A stretch of 64,000 nucleotides of DNA from Isosphaera sp. (GTDB lineage Bacteria; Planctomycetota; Planctomycetia; Gemmatales; Gemmataceae), in NCBI GenBank assembly GCA_013822345.1, contig PNKH01000013.1:34441-98440 (forward strand), written 5' to 3'. Positions within the stretch are counted from its first letter, which is position 1. Each line of letters starts with the position of its first letter. Positions 25,258-32,957 of the stretch are shown here, piece by piece. The position numbers were made by a program, and so were the translations under genes. The notes beneath the pieces are model-generated. The model did no database searches, was not told the origin of the DNA, and saw nothing but the letters and a program-made list of their open reading frames with translations.

Positions 25258-26505
25258 TCACTTGGGCAGGGGGAAGTAGAGCGCCAGGTCGAGAGTCTCG
25301 GCCCCGCGGGCAACGGTCAGGAGGCAGTCGCCCTGGCGCACCATCGCCCGGCGGACCTGCCGGCGGAACTCGGCCGAGTGCCCGGCCGGCCGGTCGTCGA
25401 TGGCCTGGATGACATCGCCCTTCTTGAGGCCGCAGTTGCCGAACGGCGTGCCCGGCTTCACGTCCGCGACGACCAACCCCTCCTCGTCGTCGGCCGCCGA
25501 CAGCCCCACGTCGGGCAGGTCGAAGAACGTGTACGGAGCGGTGGCGTTCTTGGTGTGCGGCTGGATCGTGCTATTCACGACCTTGGCGTTCTTCGGCAGG
25601 CGGATCTCGCCGGTCGCCCGGATCAGGCTGCCGCGGACCTCGCACCGTCCGTCGTCGCCGAACAACTCGACATCGCCGTCCACGAGGATCATCGAGGCGC
25701 CAACGCTGCCTCCGCGGTAGGGGCCGCGACACGCGACGAACGATCTGTGAACGCCACCCCACGCTTGGGAATCCGACTCGTAACTCCGACCGCCGTCGTA
25801 TTCACCATCGCACACAATGAACCCGATCGTCTCCGAGTGGCGCAGATGAACGGACCCCAGCACGAAGAAGTAACCCCCACCCCCGAAATTCAGCCAGGCG
25901 GATTCGGCGACGGAAGCGAACGCGAGGTTGTCGAATCGGCGCCCGTTCCACCACAGGTCGGTCCTGATGCTCCAGCTACTACTGGAAGTCGACTCCTTCG
26001 GCATTTGCGCCAGTGGCCCGTCGTAGGAGCGGGGTTTGAATCGTGCGATTCTGGCTGGTTCACGCTCGAAGATCTTCGCCACCTCCGGCGGAGCCCACTT
26101 GACGAACTGGCCCAGACCTGCCTGAATCATTCGCGGACCCACCGGCCACAGGTCGTCCTTCGCTTCTGGCTGCCAGTAGTGGTGCCACTCCATGAACAGG
26201 TCGGCCCGGCCGTCGCGGATGCAGGCGTCGATGGCTCGCGCCACCACAGCTTGGCGGTTCCGCTCTTGCGGCGTGAGCAGGGTGCTCGCCCGGCGGGCGG
26301 TGTCCGCGTCCGCGGAGCGGGCCGCCCGCCGCAGCCACGGGAGCGCGTCGGTCCGGCCTTTCAGTGCCTCGGCAGCCCCGTCCCGTACCTTAGCCGACGG
26401 ATCGTTCAGCCCGGCGACCAGCGCGACGGGCGACTGCGGCACCGGGGCGGCGAGTCCGCCGCCCGCGACCACTGCGGCAAGCGCGAAAGGCACGAACCGC
26501 GACAT
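25258..26505 (-). CDS. Secreted protein with C-terminal PDZ domain
   Basis: A 415-aa protein with a signal peptide (MSRFVPFALAAVVAGGGLAA). Residues 25-90 form helical repeats of the HEAT type (LVAGLNDPSAKVRDGAAEAL). The middle, about 130-310, is strand-rich and aromatic (SVHLRHSETIGFIVCDGEYDGG; GASMILVDGDVELFGDDG; GSLIRATGEIRL), possibly a right-handed beta-helix. The C-terminal 80 residues are a PDZ domain (EEGLVVADVKPGTPFGNCG and LKKGDVIQAIDDRPA). No protease triad is evident. The central part has lower GC and less biased codon use than its neighbours, suggesting relaxed constraint or transfer. ATG 26505 lies 12 bases after the CBS gene stop, so they form an operon. Confidence 0.72.
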   Translation of the reverse strand: MSRFVPFALAAVVAGGGLAAPVPQSPVALVAGLNDPSAKVRDGAAEALKGRTDALPWLRRAARSADADTARRASTLLTPQERNRQAVVARAIDACIRDGRADLFMEWHHYWQPEAKDDLWPVGPRMIQAGLGQFVKWAPPEVAKIFEREPARIARFKPRSYDGPLAQMPKESTSSSSWSIRTDLWWNGRRFDNLAFASVAESAWLNFGGGGYFFVLGSVHLRHSETIGFIVCDGEYDGGRSYESDSQAWGGVHRSFVACRGPYRGGSVGASMILVDGDVELFGDDGRCEVRGSLIRATGEIRLPKNAKVVNSTIQPHTKNATAPYTFFDLPDVGLSAADDEEGLVVADVKPGTPFGNCGLKKGDVIQAIDDRPAGHSAEFRRQVRRAMVRQGDCLLTVARGAETLDLALYFPLPK

Positions 26506-26517
26506 GATCCCCTCCGC

Positions 26518-26994
26518 TCAAGCCCCTTCGGGGCGGTCCGGGTACGGGTCGCCGGGCGGCGGCTGGTTGTACACCAGCGCCGGGAAGTGCTCGACGATGT
26601 ACCGGACCACCCGCCGGGCCGACAGGATGCCGACCGGCCGGCCGGCCTCGTCCACCACCGGCAGGTGCCGGTACCCGCCCTTCTGCATCCGCCGGACCGC
26701 GGTCCGGACGGAGTCGGCCGGGCCGACGGTGACCGGGTCGGGGGTCATGACCGCCCGCACCCGGGTGTCGAGCGGGCGGCCGGGGGCCAGCACCCGGGTG
26801 AGCAGGTCGCGCTCGGTGAACACCCCGACCAGCCGGCCGCGGGCGGTCACCAGCAGGCACCCGGTGCCGTGCCGCCGCAGCACCCCGACCGCGTCGGCGA
26901 CCGGGTCGTCGGCGTCGATCCCGCGCGGCGGGTCCGGCCCCAGCCGGGCCACGGTGTCCGTCTTCAGGTTGCGCGACAATTCCATCCGGGTCAT
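26518..26994 (-). CDS. CBS-domain pair protein
   Basis: A 158-aa cytoplasmic protein made of two CBS domains. The first contains DDPVADAVGVLRRHGTGCLLV and GRLVGVFTERDLLTRVL; the second contains VRTAVRRMQKGGYRHLPVVD and PVGILSARRVVRYIVEHFP. It should bind adenosine nucleotides. It is a relative of the protein at 20544 but lacks the zinc ribbon. ATG 26994 or 26985 are both possible. The PDZ protein gene follows after 12 bases. The divergent phosphoesterase gene and a family B palindrome lie upstream. Confidence 0.85.
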   Translation of the reverse strand: MTRMELSRNLKTDTVARLGPDPPRGIDADDPVADAVGVLRRHGTGCLLVTARGRLVGVFTERDLLTRVLAPGRPLDTRVRAVMTPDPVTVGPADSVRTAVRRMQKGGYRHLPVVDEAGRPVGILSARRVVRYIVEHFPALVYNQPPPGDPYPDRPEGA

Positions 26995-27037
26995 TGTCCG
27001 AACCGGGCCGGGGGCCGGACACCGGGGCCGGGCCGGG

Positions 27038-27043
27038 TATGCT
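27038..27043 (+). promoter_or_regulatory. Putative -10 element (GGGTATGCT)
   Basis: TATGCT preceded by GGG lies immediately before a family B palindrome and about 75 bases before the phosphoesterase GTG. If used, the whole palindrome would be transcribed as a 5'-leader hairpin. Confidence 0.35.
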
Positions 27044-27044
27044 G

Positions 27045-27106
27045 TCCTGGAGCGCGGCCGTCCCGGCTGCTCTTCCGGCAGCGGCCGGGACGGCCGCGCT
27101 CCAGGA
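27045..27106. repeat. Palindromic element family B, 25/26-bp arms
   Basis: Arms 27045-27070 and 27081-27106 pair with one G:U-type mismatch around a 10-base loop. The family word is TGGAGCGCGGCCGTCCCGGC. The end CCAGGAG gives the Shine-Dalgarno of the phosphoesterase gene, 8 bases before its GTG, as also seen at hpnE. Confidence 0.92.
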
Positions 27107-27115
27107 GTTGCCGCG

Positions 27116-27964
27116 GTGCCCGCCCCGGACCGGATGCTGACCCACCTCCGCCAGGCCGTCGCCCTGGTCCGGGCGACCCCGGGGCGGCGCGGCCACCTGC
27201 TGGAGCTGCGGGACTGCGCCGAGGTGCTGGTGGCCGGCGACCTGCACGGCCACGTCCCGCACTTCCAGGCGGTACTGAAGGCCGCCGACCTGGCGAACCA
27301 CCCGGCCCGGCACCTCGTGCTGCAGGAGCTGATCCACGGCAAGTTCCGCCACCCGAAGGGCGGGGACAAGTCGCACCAGCTGGTGGACCTGTTCGCCGCC
27401 CTGAAGGGCCAGTTCCCGAAGCAGGTCCACTACATCCCGGGGAACCACGAGCTGGCCCAGTGGACCGGCCGGCCGGTGCTGAAGGCGGACGAGAACCTGA
27501 ACGACCTGTTCGAGCGGGGCGTGACGGAGGCGTACGGGGCGGAGTTCGGGCCGAAGGTGTACGCCGCGTACCTGGAGCTGTTCCAGGCCCTGCCGGTGGC
27601 GGTCCGCGCCCCGAACCGGGTACTGGCGTGCCACACCCTGCCGAACGCCCGGTCGCTGTCGACGTTCGACCCGGCCCGGCTGGAGACCGACACCTACGAC
27701 CCGGCCGACCTGCAGCCCGGGGGGTCGGTCCACGCGATCCTGTGGGGCCGGGACACCACCCGTGAGAACGCCATCGCGTTCCTGGAGAAGATGGGCGGCG
27801 ACCTGCTGGTGAGCGGGCACGTGGCGTCCGACGACGGGTACGCGGTGCCGAACGACCGGCAGGTGATCGTGGACTGCGCCGAGAGCCCGGCCGGGTTCGT
27901 GTTGTTCCCGGCCGACCGCCCGCTGACCCACGCCGACCTGGTCGGGTGCGTCCGGATCATGTGA
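27116..27964 (+). CDS. Calcineurin-like metallophosphoesterase
   Basis: A 282-aa cytoplasmic enzyme of the PPP/metallophosphoesterase superfamily. Metal-binding motifs are GDLHGH (residues 41-46), GNHE (about 108-111) and VSGHVASDDGY near the C terminus. The middle motif GDxVDRG is not evident; KSHQLVDLF stands in that region, so the metal site may be modified. The substrate is unknown; protein phosphatase and diadenosine polyphosphatase relatives share these motifs. GTG 27116 depends on a Shine-Dalgarno supplied by the palindrome at 27045-27106. The methyltransferase gene follows after 3 bases. Confidence 0.85.
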   Translation: MPAPDRMLTHLRQAVALVRATPGRRGHLLELRDCAEVLVAGDLHGHVPHFQAVLKAADLANHPARHLVLQELIHGKFRHPKGGDKSHQLVDLFAALKGQFPKQVHYIPGNHELAQWTGRPVLKADENLNDLFERGVTEAYGAEFGPKVYAAYLELFQALPVAVRAPNRVLACHTLPNARSLSTFDPARLETDTYDPADLQPGGSVHAILWGRDTTRENAIAFLEKMGGDLLVSGHVASDDGYAVPNDRQVIVDCAESPAGFVLFPADRPLTHADLVGCVRIM

Positions 27965-27967
27965 CCC

Positions 27968-28660
27968 ATGCCCCCTCGCTTCCACGCCACCCCGCCCGAG
28001 GCCGTCGGCGAGACCGCCCGGGAGGCGGTCCACGTCGACGCCCACACGTTCCGGATCGAGCGGCCAGCCGACCCGGACAAGCTGTTCGACCACCCGTGGG
28101 TGCGGTCGGCCTACGCGGCCGACGGGTACACCCCGTACTGGACGACGCTCTGGCCGAGCGCCCGGATGCTGGCGAAGGCGGTGGTGCGCGAGCCGTGGGA
28201 GACGTACCCGCGGCCGGTGCGGGTGCTGGAGGTCGGGTGCGGGCTGGGCCTGGCGGGGGTGGCGTGCCTGTCCCGCAGGCTGGACGTCACCTTCTCCGAC
28301 GTGGACGAGACGGCCCTCACCTTCGCGGCGCGGAACGCCCGGTTGAACGGCTTCACCGCCGGGTTCCGCACGACGCCGCTCGACATCCGCTGCCCGCCGG
28401 ACGGCGAGAAGTACCCGGTGGTGATCGGGTCGGACCTGATGTACGAGGAGCGGATGGTCGGGCCGCTGGTCGGACTGTTGGGGGCGGTGTTGGCGCCGGG
28501 CGGGGTGTGCCTGGTCGCCGACCCGGACCGGCCGGCGGCGCGGGTGTTCCGGTGGAAGCTGGAGGAGGCGGGGTACGCGGTGACGCCGGAGTTCGCCCGG
28601 GCGGGAGAGCCGGGCGGCGAGCGGACGAAGGGGACGCTGTACCGGATCCGGGCGATCTGA
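27968..28660 (+). CDS. SAM-dependent methyltransferase (Methyltransf_16/METTL21-like)
   Basis: A 230-aa class I methyltransferase. TPYWTTLWPSARMLAKAV at residues 56-73 and motif I VLEVGCGLGLAGVACL (89-104) are typical of the ETFB/METTL21-type protein methyltransferase family. They are followed by VTFSDVDETAL (acidic residue binding the SAM ribose) and VVIGSDLMYEERMV. A protein Lys is a likely target, but small-molecule substrates occur. ATG 27968 lies 3 bases after the phosphoesterase stop, so the two genes form an operon. Confidence 0.85.
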   Translation: MPPRFHATPPEAVGETAREAVHVDAHTFRIERPADPDKLFDHPWVRSAYAADGYTPYWTTLWPSARMLAKAVVREPWETYPRPVRVLEVGCGLGLAGVACLSRRLDVTFSDVDETALTFAARNARLNGFTAGFRTTPLDIRCPPDGEKYPVVIGSDLMYEERMVGPLVGLLGAVLAPGGVCLVADPDRPAARVFRWKLEEAGYAVTPEFARAGEPGGERTKGTLYRIRAI

Positions 28661-28703
28661 GGCCGGTCACAGGTCGGGGTCGCGGGGCGTCTCTTCGGCG
28701 CGG

Positions 28704-28709
28704 TACAAT
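28704..28709 (+). promoter_or_regulatory. Putative -10 element (CGGTACAAT)
   Basis: TACAAT preceded by CGG lies 60 bases before the ATG of the REase-like gene. There is no obvious -35. It is the likely promoter of the two-gene REase/PIN module. Confidence 0.4.
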
Positions 28710-28768
28710 CACCTCCCGGGGCTGGTCGGTGTCAGGCATGTAGCCCCACCCGCGACGGGTCCGCTGAC

Positions 28769-29224
28769 ATGAGACGCATGCGCGACATCGAGGTCATCTC
28801 CCCGACCGGACGGACGCAAGTCGTCGTCGAGGTGAAACGGCTTCCACGCAAAGACAAGGACTGGGCCTTCGCTTTCTACCAGCTCCAAATTTACGCCGAC
28901 CCCGACGGCTTGGAGGTCCCGTACTTCTTACTGGTGCTGTCCGACCGGATGTTCCTCTGGAAGGCGGGGACCCGCTCCGCCCCCCGGCCTCCGGACCTGG
29001 AACTGGACACCGCCGAGGTGCTCGAGAGATACCTGCCCCACCGAGCCGCGGGCGAGCCCCCGTTCGGAGGGGAGGCGCTGACGCTGGCGGTCGGGGCGTG
29101 GCTGGACGACTTGGCCTTTGGAGACTCGGCCCTACTCGGGTCCGAGTGGGCCGGGTCACTCGCCGGAATCGGCCTGCTCGACGCGGTCCGTGGCGGGCGG
29201 GTCCGTTACGGGGCCCTCGCGTGA
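28769..29224 (+). CDS. REase-fold-like protein upstream of a PIN gene
   Basis: A 151-aa cytoplasmic protein. The N-terminal part, RDIEVISPTGRTQVVVEVKR, ends in the E-x-K of PD-(D/E)xK-type nuclease folds. VPYFLLVLSDRMFLWK resembles the strand seen after it in HsdR N-terminal and related proteins. The C-terminal helical part (LAVGAWLDDLAF) is not recognised. A catalytic Asp upstream of EVK is not certain, so the fold may be inactive. ATG 28769 is used; ATG 28778 is also possible. The stop overlaps the start of the PIN gene (GTGA), which suggests strict co-translation. Confidence 0.6.
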   Translation: MRRMRDIEVISPTGRTQVVVEVKRLPRKDKDWAFAFYQLQIYADPDGLEVPYFLLVLSDRMFLWKAGTRSAPRPPDLELDTAEVLERYLPHRAAGEPPFGGEALTLAVGAWLDDLAFGDSALLGSEWAGSLAGIGLLDAVRGGRVRYGALA

Positions 29225-29835
29225 CCGTCTACGTCGAGACGAACTTTCTGCTCGAGCTGGCGTTCGAGCAGGGTCAGTCCGGTGAATGCGTGAACCTCCT
29301 CGGTCTGGCCGAGGTAGGGCGGATCACCCTGTTTTTCCCGGCGTACTGCATCAGCGAGTGCATCGACAAACTCAGCCGTCGGAAGTCTCTGCGGCTCGAA
29401 CTCAAGAAGAACCTTCGTGGGGTGATCGACGAGTTGGGTAAGTCGACCACAACAGCCCCGTTATCTGATCAACTGGGCCTGTTGACCACGTCCTTGATCA
29501 ATGTGGCAGAGGAGGACGAGCGGAGGTACAATACGTGTCTGCCGCGTCTCCTCGCTTGTGCCACTGTGATTCCACTCGACGCGACGATCATTCGGCAGAG
29601 CCTCGACATCGGCACCGATTACGACTTGAAACCGCCGGACGCCCTCATCCTGGCCTCGATCTTGTCCCACCTCGCCGCGACGACCCCTGCCACCTCACTT
29701 CACATCAACAAGAACACCAAAGACTTCGAGACCCCCGACATCATTGCCGCCCTCACCGCGCTCGGGTGTCTGCTCAAGCCCACCTTCACCGCCGGGCTGG
29801 CGTACCTGAACGCCCACCTCCCCCCGCCGCCGTGA
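29221..29835 (+). CDS. PIN-domain protein
   Basis: A 204-aa protein with a PIN-type RNase fold. It starts VTVYVETNFLLELAFEQGQ: Glu stands in the first acidic position, a variant seen in some PIN families. The second acid lies in YCISECIDKLSRRKSL, and PPDALILASILSHL with NKNTKDFETPDI gives the third and fourth acidic sites. PIN proteins are RNases, often toxins of VapBC-type modules or rRNA-processing enzymes. Here the partner is not a small VapB-like antitoxin but the overlapping REase-like gene. Codon use is less GC-biased than in neighbours, which fits horizontal transfer. GTG 29221 overlaps the previous stop by 4 bases. Confidence 0.75.
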   Translation: MTVYVETNFLLELAFEQGQSGECVNLLGLAEVGRITLFFPAYCISECIDKLSRRKSLRLELKKNLRGVIDELGKSTTTAPLSDQLGLLTTSLINVAEEDERRYNTCLPRLLACATVIPLDATIIRQSLDIGTDYDLKPPDALILASILSHLAATTPATSLHINKNTKDFETPDIIAALTALGCLLKPTFTAGLAYLNAHLPPPP

Positions 29836-29867
29836 CCGGGCGGTGAAACGCACTCCGCGCCGAAACG

Positions 29868-29876
29868 TGGTACACT
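29868..29876 (+). promoter_or_regulatory. Extended -10 promoter (TGGTACACT)
   Basis: TG at 29868-29869 followed by one base and TACACT (29871-29876) forms an extended -10. It lies 35 bases before the next ATG and has no good -35. Confidence 0.45.
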
Positions 29877-29910
29877 CGACGCCACGTCCCCGCCGCCGTC
29901 CCGGTGCGCC

Positions 29911-30612
29911 ATGCGAACCGCGTCGCCGCCCCTCCTCGCCCTCGCGGCCGTCGCCGCCGGCGCCGCCCCCGCCGCGGCCGGCATGCCGAGCGTCACCCTC
30001 ACCGACGCCGCCTCCATGCGGCTCGAGTCGATCTCGTTCTTCCTGGCCGTATTCCTGCTGGTTGCCCTCGCCGTCCGGGCCCTGTGGAACGCCCTCCGCA
30101 CCGACTTCCCCCGCCTGCCCCGGCTCAGCTACCCGAAGGCCGTCGGCCTGGTCGGGCTGTGGGGGCTGTTGTTCCTCCTGGTGCTCACCATGATCTCCGG
30201 GGCGCGCGAGCTGATGACCCCCGGGGCGTGGAAGAAGGACGGGCTGACGTACTCCCTCGCCGACGCGAAGTCCCCGGCCCCGGAGCCGCCCCCCGCCGGC
30301 CCGACCGAGGAGGTCCGGCGCGCCAAACTGCTGGCCCTGTTCGCCGCGCTGACCGCCCACGCCGGGAGCCACGACGGCCGCTACCCGCCGGCCGGCGACC
30401 CGTCCGTCCCCGCCGAGCTGTGGCAGACCCCGCACGCGTCCGGACTGCGTTACGTCTACCTCTCCGGCCGGACCGCCCGCGACCCCGGTCGGGTGCTGGC
30501 GTGCGAGCCGGAGCTGTTCGACGGCGGCCGGCTGGTGCTGTTCGCCGGCGGCGAGGTGCGGCGGATGACCTCCGCCGACCTCGCCCCACTCCTCGGCGCC
30601 GGGGGGAAGTGA
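29911..30612 (+). CDS. Hypothetical membrane protein upstream of atypical DUF1559 gene
   Basis: A 233-aa protein with a signal-like N terminus ([19 protein letters not shown]) and two further hydrophobic helices (about residues 44-64 and 76-96). A soluble C-terminal domain of about 120 residues is rich in Pro and Arg (YPPAGDPSVPAELWQTPH; RVLACEPELFDGGRLVLFAGG). That domain resembles the short DUF1559-associated segments that end in display of a value (VLFAGGEVRRM) but I cannot assign it. Its stop TGA overlaps the ATG of the next gene (TGATG), so the two are translationally coupled. Confidence 0.68.
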   Translation: MRTASPPLLALAAVAAGAAPAAAGMPSVTLTDAASMRLESISFFLAVFLLVALAVRALWNALRTDFPRLPRLSYPKAVGLVGLWGLLFLLVLTMISGARELMTPGAWKKDGLTYSLADAKSPAPEPPPAGPTEEVRRAKLLALFAALTAHAGSHDGRYPPAGDPSVPAELWQTPHASGLRYVYLSGRTARDPGRVLACEPELFDGGRLVLFAGGEVRRMTSADLAPLLGAGGK

Positions 30613-31613
30613 TGGACCTTCAACGCCGGATCGGCGGCCCGAAGCTCCTGGCGGCGCTGCTGGGCGGGTTCACCCTCCTGTTTCTGCTATGCGCCGGTCT
30701 CGTACTCCCGTTCGAGGTGCTGTACCGGCTGGCGGCCGGCTGGGTGAACTACCTCGGCCGGGTCGTCCCGCAGCTCCGGCCCGACCCGTGGGTGGTGGCG
30801 ACCGCACTGGTGTGCCTGGCCGGGGTCTCCTTCGGCACCCACCGGTTCGCCCGGTGGGTGTACGCCGCGACATCTCCGGAGCCGCGGCGGTGGCGGCGGA
30901 AGTGGACGGCCCTGCTGGTCGGCTTGTTTGTGCTGGCGTTCGCCGCCGGGACCGCGTTCACCGGGATGGCCCACCAGACCGCCTGGCTGGTCCGCTCGCC
31001 GGAACCGTTGGTGTCGGACAGGCGGGCAGCCGCCGTTGCCCGCATCCGGTCTACCAACAACCTGAAGCAGATCGGCCTCGCCGCCCACAACTACCACGAC
31101 GACCGCGCGGCGGAGTTGCCCCGGTCCCGGTTCGACGCCGCCGGCCGGCCGACGCACTCGTGGCAGGCCGCGCTCCTGCCGTACCTGGAGGAAGAACCCC
31201 TGTACCGGACGATCGACTTCACGAAGCCGTGGACGGACCCGGCGAACGCCCAGCCGATGGCCGCCCGGGTGAAGCCTTTCCTCAACCCGTCCTTCGACGC
31301 GGACACGGTGGGCGACCGGGCGGCGAGCCACTACGCCGGGAACGTCGCGGTCGTGCTGTCCGACGTGCCGCGGCGGCTGGCCGACTTCCCGGCGGGGCTG
31401 TCGAACACGATCCTGGCCGGGGAGGTGTCGGGCGGCTTCCGGGCGTGGGGTGACCCGCTGAACGCCCGCGACCCGCGGCTCGGGGTAGCCGGCCACCCGC
31501 ACGGGTTCGGCGGCCCGCGCGGCCGGCCGGCCCGGTTCGTGATGGCGGACGCCACCACCCGCACCTTCGACCCGCAGGAACTCGCCGCCCTCGTCGGGAA
31601 AGTGCCGGAGTGA
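30612..31613 (+). CDS. DUF1559-domain protein with polytopic membrane anchor
   Basis: A 333-aa protein. The first 135 residues hold three hydrophobic helices (LLAALLGGFTLLFLLCAGLV; PWVVATALVCLAGVSFG; WTALLVGLFVLAFAAGTAFT). Then comes a DUF1559-like domain: [15 protein letters not shown] at about 150-164, SWQAALLPYLEEEPLYRTID, LSNTILAGEVSGGF and a C-terminal RFVMADATTRTF where DUF1559 proteins have DGSVR. Unlike the other DUF1559 proteins here, there is no prepilin leader; the pilin helix is replaced by a multi-pass anchor. It is coupled to the preceding gene through TGATG. Confidence 0.75.
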   Translation: MDLQRRIGGPKLLAALLGGFTLLFLLCAGLVLPFEVLYRLAAGWVNYLGRVVPQLRPDPWVVATALVCLAGVSFGTHRFARWVYAATSPEPRRWRRKWTALLVGLFVLAFAAGTAFTGMAHQTAWLVRSPEPLVSDRRAAAVARIRSTNNLKQIGLAAHNYHDDRAAELPRSRFDAAGRPTHSWQAALLPYLEEEPLYRTIDFTKPWTDPANAQPMAARVKPFLNPSFDADTVGDRAASHYAGNVAVVLSDVPRRLADFPAGLSNTILAGEVSGGFRAWGDPLNARDPRLGVAGHPHGFGGPRGRPARFVMADATTRTFDPQELAALVGKVPE

Positions 31614-31697
31614 ACCGGGCCGGCCGGCGTCATACCCCCGGGGCCGCGGCCCAACCCTCACGTCACCGCCGCGGCCCACCCAATTCGGGGAAGGCCC

Positions 31698-32783
31698 ATG
31701 TTCTCCATCTCCCTGGCCCTGTCGGGCGTCCTGCTCCTGGCCGCGGTCCTCGCCGCCCGGTACGCGAAACACCCCGTCGGCACGACGATCGGGTGGGCGG
31801 CGGGGGTCACGTTCCTCCCGCTGTGCACACTGACGATCGGGCTCACGGCGGTGTGGTACCAGGCCGCGTTCCTCGTCGCCGGCCTGTGGGTCGCGGCCGC
31901 ACTCGGGTACTCGCGGCGGGCCGTCCCGCCGGTCGCGGTCGGCTCGTTCCTGGTCGCCTACGCGATCCTCGGCGTCTCGCTCGTCGGCAAGGAGCGGGAG
32001 TACGCCCGGCTCCGGGCCGCGTACCCGTTCGAGTCGATGGAGGCCCGCCTGCCGCGGCCGGCCCCGCCGTCCGCCCCGAGCGACTCGGCCCGGCTCGAGC
32101 GCTGGGAGCAGGAGGTCGGGGACAACACCTGGGGCCGTCACCGACATCTCGCCACCCTGCACGAGGACACCACCCGCCGGTTCGTGAACAGCGCGGGCTT
32201 CGGGGTCGCCCGGATGGCTCGGGTGGAGCCGACCGAGGAGACCCTGGACCCCGGCCCGCGGCCCGACGTGCCGCAGGAGTCGGACTACTTCAACCCGGGG
32301 CTCGCCGCCGGGCCGCAGGCCGGGGCCGGCCGGCCCGACCCGGTCGCCCTCGGGAAGCTGCACGACGCCGGGTTCCTCGACTTCGTCAACCCGCGCGGGT
32401 TCGGGTACGTCAGGGACCGCCGGCACGTCGCCGGGTTCCAGCCGCACGAGTTCACCAGGGTGCCCGGGCCGGCCGAGCGGTGGGCGGTCGCCCGGCTGGA
32501 GCTGGTCGGCCTGCTGCGGCACGACGACCCGGTGGTGTACGTGTCGGCGAGCCTGCCGCGGATGGACGCCCTGAGGGACGCCCCGACCCGGCCGACCGAC
32601 CCGTTCGAGACCGCCGCCCTGGCGGCCCTCCGGGCCGGGGCGGACCTGCACGTCGGGGACGGGCCGGACACCGGCCGGTTCGTCGGGGCGGTCCGGAGCA
32701 CCCGGCAGTGCCTGGAGTGCCACGGCGGCGACCGCGGGGCGCTGCTCGGGGCGTTCACCTACCGCCTCCGGCCCGCCCGCTGA
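31698..32783 (+). CDS. Membrane protein with C-terminal c-type heme motif
   Basis: A 361-aa protein. Four or so hydrophobic helices fill the first 100 residues (LALSGVLLLAAVLAARY; TIGWAAGVTFLPLCTLTIGL; FLVAGLWVAAALGY; VAVGSFLVAYAILGVSL). The large rest is hydrophilic and Arg/Pro-rich, with no motif until QCLECHGGDRG near residue 338, which contains a CxxCH c-type heme attachment site. It is probably an extracytoplasmic electron-transfer or sensory domain. I do not recognise the family. It lies 84 bases after the DUF1559-like gene and has no convincing promoter of its own. Confidence 0.65.
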   Translation: MFSISLALSGVLLLAAVLAARYAKHPVGTTIGWAAGVTFLPLCTLTIGLTAVWYQAAFLVAGLWVAAALGYSRRAVPPVAVGSFLVAYAILGVSLVGKEREYARLRAAYPFESMEARLPRPAPPSAPSDSARLERWEQEVGDNTWGRHRHLATLHEDTTRRFVNSAGFGVARMARVEPTEETLDPGPRPDVPQESDYFNPGLAAGPQAGAGRPDPVALGKLHDAGFLDFVNPRGFGYVRDRRHVAGFQPHEFTRVPGPAERWAVARLELVGLLRHDDPVVYVSASLPRMDALRDAPTRPTDPFETAALAALRAGADLHVGDGPDTGRFVGAVRSTRQCLECHGGDRGALLGAFTYRLRPAR

Positions 32784-32910
32784 CCGCGCGCCGGCGTCGG
32801 AGTCGTGACGTGCGTCACCCGTGGGCCGAACCCTCGCACCGCCCACCTGCACCGGCGCGGCGACCCGTCCGGTTCGACCGGAACGGGGTCGGCCGGCGGC
32901 CGCGCGCGAA

Positions 32911-32946
32911 GCGGCCGCGGGGCGACCGGAGTCGCCCCGCGGCCGC
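32911..32946. terminator. Bidirectional hairpin terminator
   Basis: Perfect 16-base arms (32911-32926 and 32931-32946) surround a CGGA loop in the gap between two convergent genes. It lies 11 bases from the stop of the minus-strand RTX-like gene. Confidence 0.7.
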
Positions 32947-32957
32947 GGGACCCGCCG

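Noticed and set aside
26030..26075. A tRNA-like GGTTCACGCTCGAAG stretch
   Set aside because: No acceptor stem, anticodon arm or CCA-end fold could be built, and the stretch is within the PDZ protein gene.
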